DNA of 64,000 nucleotides from Gibbula magus (Eukaryota; Mollusca; Gastropoda; Trochida; Trochidae), in the NCBI GenBank assembly GCA_936450465.1, contig OW388305.1, positions 57,526,625 through 57,590,624 of the forward strand. Direction: 5' to 3'. The position numbers were made by a program, and so were the translations under genes. Shown here piece after piece: positions 54,287-64,000 of this stretch (position 1 is its first letter; each line of letters opens with the position of its first letter). The notes beneath the pieces were generated by a model. The model saw only the letters and a list, made by a program, of their open reading frames with translations, had not been told where the DNA came from and did no database searches.

Positions 54287-54984
54287 TTGTTCAGGACGTA
54301 TTGCAGTACAGGACCCTCAGTTCGGTACATTTTTGGTTCGGTACAAAACCAAGAATATTTTTCAATGTATGAACTAAAACCAAAACAAATCCCATGTTTT
54401 TCTTGAAAATGAGTTTTTGTGGAAATCATTTGGTTTTAAGATTTTGCAACTTAAAATATGATTTCATCTGAGTTAATAATAGATAATTGTTAAATTAATT
54501 TATATATTTGGTATATACCAGAAATCATGTTGATGTACCGTGTACCCAACCAAAAGCAAAATACTGCAGTTCAACTACTATTGTTGTGAACCGTTTCACC
54601 CCTAATTGTTGTGGAGGTGGGTGGTGGGACTGTGGATTTGTAATAGAGGACGCTTGTTATGGTTATAGCTTTTATTGTTGTTTATAAACCACAAAAAAAA
54701 AAAATACTGTACAGTTTAAGATACCAATCTGATTAAAACACACACAGACATAAGGTTATTTTAGATTTGATGACAACGCCTTTTAATTCACCACTGACAA
54801 ATTTTCATTGGCAACATTTATTATAGAAGCAATCAAAATACGATGCTTCTCTTGTCTTCATATTCAAAATACATAGTAATATTTAAAACCATGTGTGTTT
54901 TCATCAGAATGGACAAAAAAAGAAAAGGAGAATTGTAGGCTAAACTGCCAGGCTAAAAATAAACTTGCCAGGCTCGAGTTTAGT

Positions 54985-55185
54985 TACAACTTCCCTACAC
55001 AAGGCGTAACACTTGTCAGTCTCCATCACTGGCCGATTTAAGCCTTGCTGTATTTCCAGGAAATTAGAACCCACTATGCTTTACAGGTGCAGTGATTCAC
55101 TATCTTAGCACGGAATAGCGAGGGAAATACGGCAAGGTTTAAATCAGCCAGTAATGAAGACTGCAAGAGTTATGCCTTGCGTTGG
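54985..55185. mobile_element. GCAAGGC foldback element, copy 2
   Basis: 'ACTTCCCTACACAAGGCGTAAC...TTTAAGCCTTGCTGTATTTC' mirrored by 'GGAAATACGGCAAGGTTTAAA...GTTATGCCTTGCG'. Related to 24590-24775. Confidence 0.65.
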
Positions 55186-55276
55186 TCTAGTTGATAATGT
55201 GGAAATGTTGTAATCCAATGTTTGATGGGTTACAAGAAAGAGTTCCATGTAAATAATCTCTTTTGTTTTTCACATT

Positions 55277-55638
55277 TTAAAGGGGAAGTAGCACGTTTTT
55301 TGCCAAATTTATTTTTTCAAATTTCCCATTTATAATGATAGTTTATGTCATTTAAATTAACTATAGAGGGTAAAACATCTTGTTACACAAACCAATTATC
55401 TGTAGTGGTAAAAACTTTGTTGCGTATAAAGCAAAAATTGCATGGCGGCCATTTTATTGTGAACACAATTTATTATTTTGTATTACAAAAACGATTCCCA
55501 TGGCTTTAGCGAAACATGTACACTCATTTTAAACTTTATTTTCCGAAGAGAGAAGGATGTTTTACTATTGGTGAAATTATTTTTCAAATACATTTCATCA
55601 ACTTATTTGAGCGAAAAAACGTGCTACTGCCCCTTTAA
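55277..55638. mobile_element. TTAA-bounded inverted-repeat element, complete 362-bp copy
   Basis: Left TTAAAGGGGAAGTAGCACG, right CGTGCTACTGCCCCTTTAA. This is the reference copy for 7731-9113, 14136-14490 and 52011-52335. The small frame inside is not a gene. Confidence 0.88.
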
Positions 55639-55746
55639 GAATCTACAATTTGACAACATTGAATGGTTTGTCTTTCAAATTGTTTATATGAATGTTTATT
55701 AATTCTAAGATGCTCAATTAATTTTGAAATTTCAAATGAGATTTAT

Positions 55747-56085
55747 ACCTCATCAGGCCATTAAGGCCGGATGGGTTTATGACATGGCCCGTCGTCGGTT
55801 GGCTACAAGATCATGGCAAGCTTAATGCCTTAAGTATACAGATTTGGTCACTGAAACCAATCACGGAGGTTCCTTCTCTCAGTTCTTTCAGCCTCTGTTA
55901 CACATGGAGCACTGTCTCTGCTTAAAATGGAGAATCCTGATTACATGTAGTTGCATCAGAAGTTAGTTGTGCAATCAATGATGTTGTTTCAAACTTAGCA
56001 TTCGGTAACTGTCAAAATGACTCAAATTGCTTCCTTTGTGCTATGAGCTTCATGTAATCCTGATGAGCTACAGAACTTGTGAATA
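55747..56085 (-). mobile_element. Array-less relative of the array-carrying element
   Basis: CTCATCAGGCCATTAAGGCCGGATGGG at the left resembles the 42301 end, and CCTGATGAGCTACAGA at the right resembles the other end. The middle has no 145-bp units. It is more diverged than copies 1 and 2. Confidence 0.6.
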
Positions 56086-57011
56086 TTATTTTATAATTTT
56101 CCATAGATATTTTTCTTTGTTTTGTATATTTTTCACATTTTACTTTTGAGTACGGTAATCAAAACTTGGCTGTGAATGTAAAATTTCATTATCAGAATAA
56201 GAAAATTTACAAACTCAATTGTAAAATGTTCATTCGATGTTGTTATTAACTCTGTATGTATTGCAGTATAATATAAAATAGTTATTAAAGTAATTAATTA
56301 TTGTTTTACTGAGTCAGGATTTCAATAAATTTGGAGAGAAAAAAAGCCATTCAGAAACACTCTATATGAAAAAAATATGCCAACAAACTAGAAAATAACA
56401 ATTGTTTTAGTTAATTCTTTGTCTGTTGCGCTTAATGAAAATTTTCAGGCAACTTTTTATTTCTGCTAGACAAAAGTATTTTTTTAATTTCCTCCTGCCT
56501 TCAGACATTTTACAAACAATCCGTAAAGCAATTTTCTCTGGTCTTATTATTAATCTTAGATAAGCATGCTAAGATTTATCATGAAAGCAGTGTTCGAAAT
56601 ACTTTTGAATCTCTACTGGCAACCATGGCTTGGTTTGAAAACTTAACTGGTCCTTTTGAATATGGAAAAGCCTCTACAGTATTTTGTCACTTTGATTATG
56701 GAAATTCAACAAGCTCTTCAGGCTTGATGGACACTGTTGCAACTGGCTCCATCTGAAAATAACCAACAATTGGCTGACCGACAGACAGCTACTTCGAACA
56801 CTGCATGGAAGTCGAGAACGAAAGACTAGAATTGAATTTCCTATTTTACCTTGATTGTTTCCTTCAAATTTGTTAAATATTATTCCTAAAATTATGATAA
56901 TGATTTTATTGCAAGATTGTGATTAAATTTTCTTTCCTCAAAGTTGTGGTTGAATTGTCATTCATTAAAGAATGGTTAAAGGTATGTTTGTTCGGAGGGT
57001 GTGCATTATCA
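56086..57011. other. Intergenic, nothing recognised
   Basis: AT-rich, no exon or repeat recognised. Confidence 0.35.
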
Positions 57012-57905
57012 TCACAATGACCTTGAGCGCCAGGTACCTCCAAGACAAGTTTCAGATTCAGAGATAAGGTGCCCTTAGCAATGACCTTGAGCACTAAGGG
57101 CTTCCAAGAAGGTTTGTCTAGAATACATGGATCAGGTTCAGATCCTGAAACATTGTGACCTTAATAATGACCTTGAGCGACAAGAACCTCCAAGATCAGT
57201 TTCAGTTTCAGAGATAAGGTGCCCTTAGCATTGACTTTGAGCTCTAAGGGCTTCCAAGAAGGTTAGTCTAGAATACATGGATCAGGTTCAGGTACAGACA
57301 CATGGTGCCCTTAGCAATGACCTTGTGCAACAAGGACCTACAAGACGGCTTGGTTACACTATACCAGGTTTAGATCCAGAGATAAGGTGCCCTTAGCAAT
57401 GACCTTGTGCAACAAGGACCTACAAGACGGCTTGGTTACACTATACCAGGTTTAGATCCAGAGATAAGGTGACCTTAGCAATGACCTTGTGCAACAAGGA
57501 CCTACAAGACGGCTTGGTTACACTATACCAGGTTTAGATCCAGAGATAAGGTGCCCTTAGCAATGACCTTGTGCAACAAGGACCTACAAGACGGCTTGGT
57601 TACACTATACCAGGTTTAGATCCAGAGATAAGGTGACCTTAGCAATGACCTTGTGCAACAAGGACCTACAAGACGGCTTGGTTACACTATACCAGGTTTA
57701 GATCCAGAGATAAGGTGACCTTAGCAATGACCTTGTGCAACAAGGACCTACAAGACGGCTTGGTTACACTATACCAGGTTTAGATCCAAAGATAAGGTGC
57801 CCTTAGCAATGACCTTGTGCAACAAGGACCTGCAAGATGGCTTCGTTAGAAAATACAAGAATAGATCCAGAGATAAGGTGCCCCTAGCAATGCAGGGGTG
57901 CGCAC
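57012..57905 (+). repeat. 82-bp minisatellite
   Basis: GATAAGGTGCCCTTAGCAAT and GACCTTGTGCAACAAGGACC recur every 82 bp (for example 57381, 57463, 57545). About five central units are nearly identical; the flanking units, especially before 57310, are clearly diverged. The CCTTGTGCAACAAGG core is itself nearly palindromic. Confidence 0.92.
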
Positions 57906-59388
57906 CCCGCCTTTTCATGTGGATTTTTAAAATTTACCATTGAAACCATAGTCAAAACAATGGTGCAATTCCCCCTTTTTCGAAAGAGATGTTGCACTTA
58001 CACCCTACACAAACGTTTGTAAAAAGGTTGTTACACTTTGTGACATTTGGCATCAAAGAACAAGATCCCGACCCCTCCACTGAGAACAGTTTTGGAGTCC
58101 TTTAAAAGTGCACACTCTCTTCTTGGTAACAGAAAATTCTTATGTTATTTTCATTTCAAAAAAGAAAATTCAATAAGCAATATGCATTGTTAACATTTCA
58201 TATACATTAAATTGTTCAACATTTCGTTGACAATACCTCATGTAATATCCATTCACCATCTGAACAAGTGTCTATATAATACACTCCTCAAAGATGAAAG
58301 TGCAAAAGTAGAATGTTTAACATATTCGGCAAAATGTTAACTGAGATTTGGACAATATTGAATTCAGACACAAATGCAAAGTATAAACCATGTCAAGAGT
58401 ATATTACAAAAAGCCCTACTGACGAAGCCCAAAAATGTGATACATATAAAAAAAAGGTATACTCACAACAAAATTATTTGCAGAAATAGTTGACACTGCC
58501 ATAATGCCAATGTTGTTGATACCGAAGATGTGATAGAAGTATAGGAGACATTTGTTTATGGTTACCCTTAATTGTCATCTACAAAGAGGGGCCAGAAGAA
58601 ATGGTACTAAATTTTTAAGAGAGTCAAACATTCGATTTTGAACATCTTTGATGAAGATATATCTCGTAAAGAGATATACATAATGGCATTCATGACAGTT
58701 TGATATTTGTTCAACCACACATGGGGTGTTGAAACTGCTATTTCAAAGGGTTTTCTGATTACATAACGTTTGGTATTAAGTTAAAATTGTATGAAACATG
58801 GAAATCATGTACAATGTGTCGTCATAATGTTCCTTCTTGGACTTTAAAACAATTACACGTAATTGCTGTAGGCCTATGATGTCATAAAACAAGCCAGATA
58901 ACCATATTTCGTGAATCCCCTATCTCTATAGATCTCCTGATTAAGAAGAGTTAAAAACAACGATTCCAATTATTTTTTCACAAATTCATTTTAGTCGGCT
59001 TTATCCCTTGGATTAAAATATCTTACATTTTTGTTGGTTTATCGTTTCATTGTCCCCGGGTGTAGAATTGTCAGGCCCTTGTATTTGTTATCCATGTTTA
59101 TAAACTGTCTTGAAAAGCACATATGTAAATCAGATGACTTTTTAAAATCATCAATATAAATATGATCGTATTAGAAAGTAGTGCAGATGTGTATTATTTT
59201 ATGCTCCATCATTCATATGGTAACATTTTGATTTTGCTCTGTGGTGTTAGATCTACTGAAAGATCAAAGGAAATTAATATTCCATGTGTATAAAAAAATA
59301 ATTTTTTTAATGATATCTCAGCTATCCTATCCATAGGTGTGAAAATATAGGTATTTCATACAAGTGGTTGTCACTAAGATGACATGAT
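57906..59388. other. Intergenic, nothing recognised
   Basis: AT-rich. The segment near 58690-58790 ('TTTGTTCAACCACACATGGGGTG...GTATTAAGTTAAAAT') resembles the interior of 50211-50790, perhaps a decayed relative. No exon is supported. Confidence 0.35.
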
Positions 59389-59610
59389 CCCCCGCCGCAA
59401 ATTAATACTTCAAAATTGAAAAATAATGTCAAAATCAGCAAAATCGACTGTCAAACATGTCGGAAAAGTCAAAGCTCCACTGTGACCTTGAGAATAATGT
59501 CAAGGTCACCAAAATCTAATAAGCGCTTTGTCTTCACTGGGAGATGCTTTGTGTAAGATATGATGGAATTCTTGTTAATAGTTCTTGAGATATCCCGCTG
59601 AAGAATTACA
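59389..59610 (+). repeat. Fragment related to the CCCCGCCGC element
   Basis: CCCCCGCCGCAA is followed by 'TGTGACCTTGAGAATAATGTCAAGGTCACC' and 'TTCTTGAGATATC', all motifs of 44771-47153. Confidence 0.5.
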
Positions 59611-60167
59611 TGTACATACACGATGTTACAATTTTGCTATTTATAGTAACATTCACTAGTTCGGACATGAGTTACGTCCCTTGGCATTTCTCGCATTTCG
59701 ACAAAGGCGACTTCCGGTTGTGTGTAAACAGTTGTAATCATGTAGTAAACAAGTCAGCTTTCAGCGCCTCTACAAACGACATTAATTGACTTTAGAGGTG
59801 GCTAATAGTATCAACGTGTTCTTTAATCCATGAAGAATGCATTTCATTCACGGTTTTGTTATGACAAAGCGTAACTGCTCCCAAAAGATGAATAAAAGAG
59901 AGAATGGTGCAGTCGCCTTTACACACGTATTGAGTTGGTTTGGGTAGTAATTTATACCAAGGTTCTAAGCCCTTTTTAGCTGGTAAGCTGTCAGTATACA
60001 TTCTGTAATTAATATGTTTGCATACTTTGAACATGTTTGCACTATGGTTCTGACTTGTTGTGCAGTGACATGTAGGAAAAACTCTGATAAAGTTAAGAAA
60101 TGGAGACAAGAATAAGAGATAAGAGAGGCTTCTAAGGCTGTCACATAGGTGTAACTGTGCATCTCCT

Positions 60168-60207
60168 TTATTTATTTATTTTATTTTATTTTATTTTATT
60201 TTATTTT
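60168..60207 (+). repeat. (TTTTA)n-type microsatellite
   Basis: A TTTA tetramer run changes into a perfect TTTTA pentamer run. Confidence 0.88.
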
Positions 60208-62600
60208 CAAAGACAGATTTTTAATAAATTACTGTGTATATAGATCTACATAATGATAATTACAAGTTTTCCCCAATTTGTGAAAATAAAGTGTGTGGAT
60301 ATTAAAACATTTTAAAATTGATGTTTTCGTTTCACCTTATTTATTAAATAACACATATGTAGTTCCAGGGTTTGTTAGAACATTTATGAAGGTGGATCTT
60401 GTCATTTTACATGCAAATTCAAATGGAACATTTTTAGAATCCTATTATTATTATCCATTATCTGGACAATACCTTTTAATATTCTACTGCATGGACACCC
60501 AATGTTCTGGGTTTGTTCCTTACTTTGAGAGTTAGTTGCAGTTAGCACAATAAAACCACAGATGCCCCTTTTATAATTACTTTAATCTCTTATACATTTT
60601 CTGATTGATTGATATCCTGTAATCTAACTATTCACAAACAAATGTCAAAGCCCAAAGGATGAAGCTTAGAAATATCATAAACTTTTTTTTCATTGAGTAA
60701 CTTCTATAGTTGTAATTTTCACAAACTTCAAATCTTAAATTAAGTAAGAAAATATAATTTTATAATTTATAAGTTTTACTTTTTTAGATGCTGCTGAAAA
60801 TTTGTTTATTCATTTCTTAAGTGTTTTGCAAAGATATGTATTCATACAGCACTGGGGACAGAAATGATTTTGCACGAAAATAGAGTCAGCTTATAAACAT
60901 ACGTCTCTTATGAAATCAGAATTTTGTCTTCAGCTTGCTTGCACTTTGTGAATGGTCGACCGTCACCAGAAAACCCAACTTAAAGACTGCAACGCTTAGG
61001 CAGCTCCCATACTTTCCTTTTGTATCAATTCTCTTGCGACAGCCCAACTTCTGAATTTTATATTCTTTATTGCAAACATACATGTTACACACAAATAGAA
61101 CAGACATGCAAATTACACCATGTTACATCCATCACTTAATCAATTGATTAAAATGATGTAACAATAGTTCTTCCTCTTCAGGTGGATTACATTCCTCGAC
61201 TCAGCACTTGCTTACACTGGGAAAAGCAGGAAGTTCTGGGATTGTGGACATCTGTATTTTGTAGAATTGTTCAATTTGTCAGAATAAAACAAACATCTAT
61301 GGAAATCTACATGGAACGTGTTCATCTGCAGTTTTTATATAATTAAGAGAGCTTGTTAAAAGGCTTGTAATGAATAATCAGCAAATTCTCCAAGGCGACT
61401 CTAAATGACGAATTTACTGCATGACATTTGCCTATTTCAAACTCAACTTTTTGGATTGTACGTCATAACGCCAAACATACAAATAAACTGTACCTGTTGA
61501 AGTTGGAGTATCATATGTAGGAATATACGAATACAAAGTTGTCAGGGGTATACATATTACAGCGACCAGCATATCTTTTCGTGTTACAAGCAAGTGTCTC
61601 TGTGAGGACATGCTGGTTTCACCAAACTTGTCAAAGATGGCAACCACGATCCCAAGATCCCATTTAAATGAATTTTTTTGTGGTTTCCATGGCCTGAACA
61701 GCGAGTCTATGAGGAAGTACACATTTCCTACACATTTCAACCATACTACCATATTACCAATATCTTAATTATGTTTTTGTGGTTATCAAATTATGACAAA
61801 ATATAATATTTGTAAAATTGTCATATTGTCCTTTTGAAGCGTATCTCTGAAACTGATTTCACTCTTTTGAAGCTATTTTCTTTTATCAATGTTGAAAGTA
61901 AGGGTATATGAGTGAATCTATTTATTTTGTTTAAAAAATGATATTTCTTACAGTCACATTTATCATTCATTGCTTCCTTGTGTTAGTGTTACTTTTATCA
62001 TCCAATTTGTATTGTGAATATCCAATGAGGGTGCAATATGCACACTGTCTGTGAAGCTTGCCACATCAGCATGTTCATACTTATATAGGGTATATAGAGG
62101 CATATAATAATAATTTTGGATATTGGAGGAAAATACAAATATTCAGAGTATTTCATTTTGGAATCTTAATTCTTACATTAAATTATGTCTATTGTCATGG
62201 ACAAAATATTGTTACAACAAAGACAAGTACTCATTGAAGAGTTTGCATGCTTTGTCTTATCATGGTTTTGTAAACAATGAAGTGGGCGTGGCAGACACGT
62301 TTAGTGTTGGAAACATTAATAAAAAAAAAGTAGATATTACTTTTGTGAAACTTTGTGACAAGTCACAATAATGCAACAGACTTAAAGTACACAATAGAAT
62401 GACAATTTTGATTTTATGATGTAGGAAGAGTGGTCCAATTCTTTTTTAAATTCACGATTTGATTCCTGGGAGTAGTGATATTGTAAGTGTCATTACTCAG
62501 TAACGAAGCATTGCAAATAGGTACGAACACTTTTTACCTTTAGTTTTAACCTTCCTAATGACAAATAACAAAACTATTTTGAAAAAAATATTTAGAAATG
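60208..62600. other. Intergenic, no gene recognised
   Basis: The longest frame (minus, 61432-61752, 106 aa) has hydrophobic stretches but no family signature and no splice or start context that sets it apart from chance. Confidence 0.3.
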
Positions 62601-62606
62601 TTTGCG

Positions 62607-62753
62607 CTACGTTCTATAATACATGGCCACGAATTCACCATCAGTCCTTTCAGTGGTTTTCAGTGTTTTTTTACGAAGCAAAAGGAAAGTCTTCAATGCT
62701 GTGGCACTCAAAAATCGAAACTTATCTAGTTTCATATCATTTAAATCTGCCAT
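62607..62753 (-). CDS. Possible SAP-like fragment, uncertain
   Basis: From an internal ATG at 62753 the minus strand reads MADLNDMKLDKF, then LSATALKTFLLLRKKTLKTT and ERTDGEFVAM. The spacing of leucines resembles a SAP helix-loop-helix (L..FL..R.L...G...ELV), found at the N-terminus of many invertebrate proteins, often linked to mobile or nuclease-domain genes. The glycine expected in the loop is not clearly placed, the frame ends within a few residues, and no second exon was found leftward. It may be the first exon of a gene, a dead fragment, or chance. Confidence 0.2.
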   Translation of the reverse strand: MADLNDMKLDKFRFLSATALKTFLLLRKKTLKTTERTDGEFVAMYYRT

Positions 62754-63185
62754 CCTGCAATAAACTATCACATAATAACTTGATAAAAACGATGTTAACA
62801 GCTGTAAATCGAGCGCAAATGATACGACACTACTGAAGGAAACTACGACAACAGAAACTTCCTGTCGAAATGTGCGCACGCATCTGCGGTTCGCGGTTCT
62901 ATTTTTAGTAACAACTAAGATGGCTGAAATTTGTAACATCGTGTATTGGCAACCCCCTATGACACCGTGTGTGAAAACATTTCGTCAATATAATGTCCTC
63001 GTTTAAGTAAAATGTTTCCTATTATTAGTCATTATGTGTTTGTTAAAAGAGATGATGTAACTTAAAGTAGAAATGATTATTGTCAAAACATTATGTAGAT
63101 ATTAACACACTAATTACATTTTGTTTAAACAATCCCAAAATATTCATCCATAACTGAACAAATACTGAGGTGAATTGTTATTGAC

Positions 63186-63274
63186 CGACTTAGTGTATTG
63201 ACGATATTGTGCATTGTCCGGTTTTCGATCAGAAATTGACACGTTTACCTTCATGTCGTCAATATACTAAGTCG
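63186..63274. repeat. 89-bp hairpin
   Basis: CGACTTAGTGTATTGACGA at 63186 and the reverse complement of GTCAATATACTAAGTCG ending at 63274 (one mismatch). Confidence 0.75.
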
Positions 63275-64000
63275 AGTATCATCAAACTTGTAGTTTTCGG
63301 TAACTGTTGGTACTTCCCGATAAAATGAGACCATTTATAACGTTTGGCATATTTGACCCCCAACAACACAATGGATGTACCTTTAAGCAATTTCCTGAAA
63401 TGTTGTTTGTACTGTGTCTCTTCAAGCCCAGCATACATGGAATAATTGTTGCCCTATGTAACACATTATTTGCATTAATAAAACAAGCTGGAGGAATAGA
63501 CGCCATGTCCATCTCTGTACAAATGGTGATTGCCGTGAAAATAACATTGCTAGTCAGTTATTTTCTGATATAATAAACTTTCAACAGCAACATCCACGAG
63601 ATTTTCCAATGAAGAAACACTAACACTTCCAGAAACAGCTTCAGGGAAACATTTTTATCCAATTTGTAGATCAAATTGGACGAATCAAGCCAATTAACTT
63701 TCATTTTGAGATTTGAAATATTCTGTGATAATGAACAAGTTGTCTGTTACATGAATTTTGTAAACACCAATTTTCTGTGACGCATAAGATACATACATTT
63801 TTGTACTGATAACACGCTGAATGCTTTATGATAAAAGAGAATGAACCTTAATCGGAGCAACGCGCATTGTTTATACAATTGTATATGCACCCGTTACTTA
63901 CAATATTATACCGATAATTAATGTATTATTTGAACCGTTGACTCTTTCCAATGATTTTTTAACATGGTCAAATATGTTTTCATTGACTGTTTGTGGAAGA
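63275..64000. other. Window end, nothing recognised
   Basis: AT-rich. The frames at 63282-63573 on both strands overlap each other and match no recognised family. Confidence 0.3.

Noticed and set aside
61432..61752. 106-aa minus-strand frame with hydrophobic runs
   Set aside because: No recognisable family, no supporting exon, and its length is within chance for this window.

Overview
The window looks like genomic DNA of an invertebrate animal, most likely a mollusc. It is AT-rich, its genes are split by GT-AG introns, and it is packed with dispersed repeats. These include tRNA-derived SINEs with a (GTGA)n end, many short inverted-repeat elements and several minisatellites. The mollusc assignment is an inference from repeat style and protein similarity; no species can be named from the sequence alone.

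Two protein-coding genes can be reconstructed, lying head to head about 7.8 kb apart. (1) On the minus strand, 26420 down to 6410, is a mitotic kinesin-6 of the KIF20A (MKLP2) type: 19 coding exons, all phases compatible, 1040 residues predicted. It has a complete motor with the long kinesin-6 insertion, an acidic neck, a long coiled coil and a basic tail with a KEN tripeptide. Its presumed promoter near 27340-27370 carries E2F-like, CHR-like and CCAAT motifs, as expected for a G2/M gene. (2) On the plus strand, 34228 to 49308, is a PARP12/ZAP-like gene: 6 coding exons, 849 residues, five CCCH zinc fingers, tandem WWE domains and a PARP catalytic domain with an H-Y-I triad, so a predicted mono-ADP-ribosyltransferase. 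A possible non-coding first exon with TATA-like and ISRE-like motifs sits near 31112-31227.

Layout: 1-6409 is repeat-rich flank and the presumed 3' UTR of the kinesin. 6410-27340 is the kinesin gene, whose introns hold nested inverted-repeat elements (7.7-9.1 kb), an element carrying a 145-bp tandem array (10.2-12.4 kb), a full SINE (15.1-15.4 kb) and a 3.2-kb inverted-repeat element with a LINE remnant (18.2-21.4 kb). 27.4-34.2 kb is the intergenic and 5' region, with foldback repeats and a 45-bp minisatellite that repeats a perfect CRE palindrome. 34.2-49.3 kb is the PARP gene, with a 2.7-kb purine-rich minisatellite, a second copy of the 145-bp-array element, a 151-bp array and a 716-bp near-perfect palindrome in its introns. 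Directly after its stop codon is a 36-bp minisatellite. From 49.9 kb to the end there are only repeats, plus one weak SAP-like reading frame near 62.7 kb.

The most novel material is the repeat biology. There is an array-carrying mobile element with defined ends, target duplications and a likely empty site in the same window. Several unrelated-looking inverted-repeat families all begin TTAAAG and are bounded by TTAA. There is also a very young long palindrome. No CRISPR array, operon or prokaryotic system is present.
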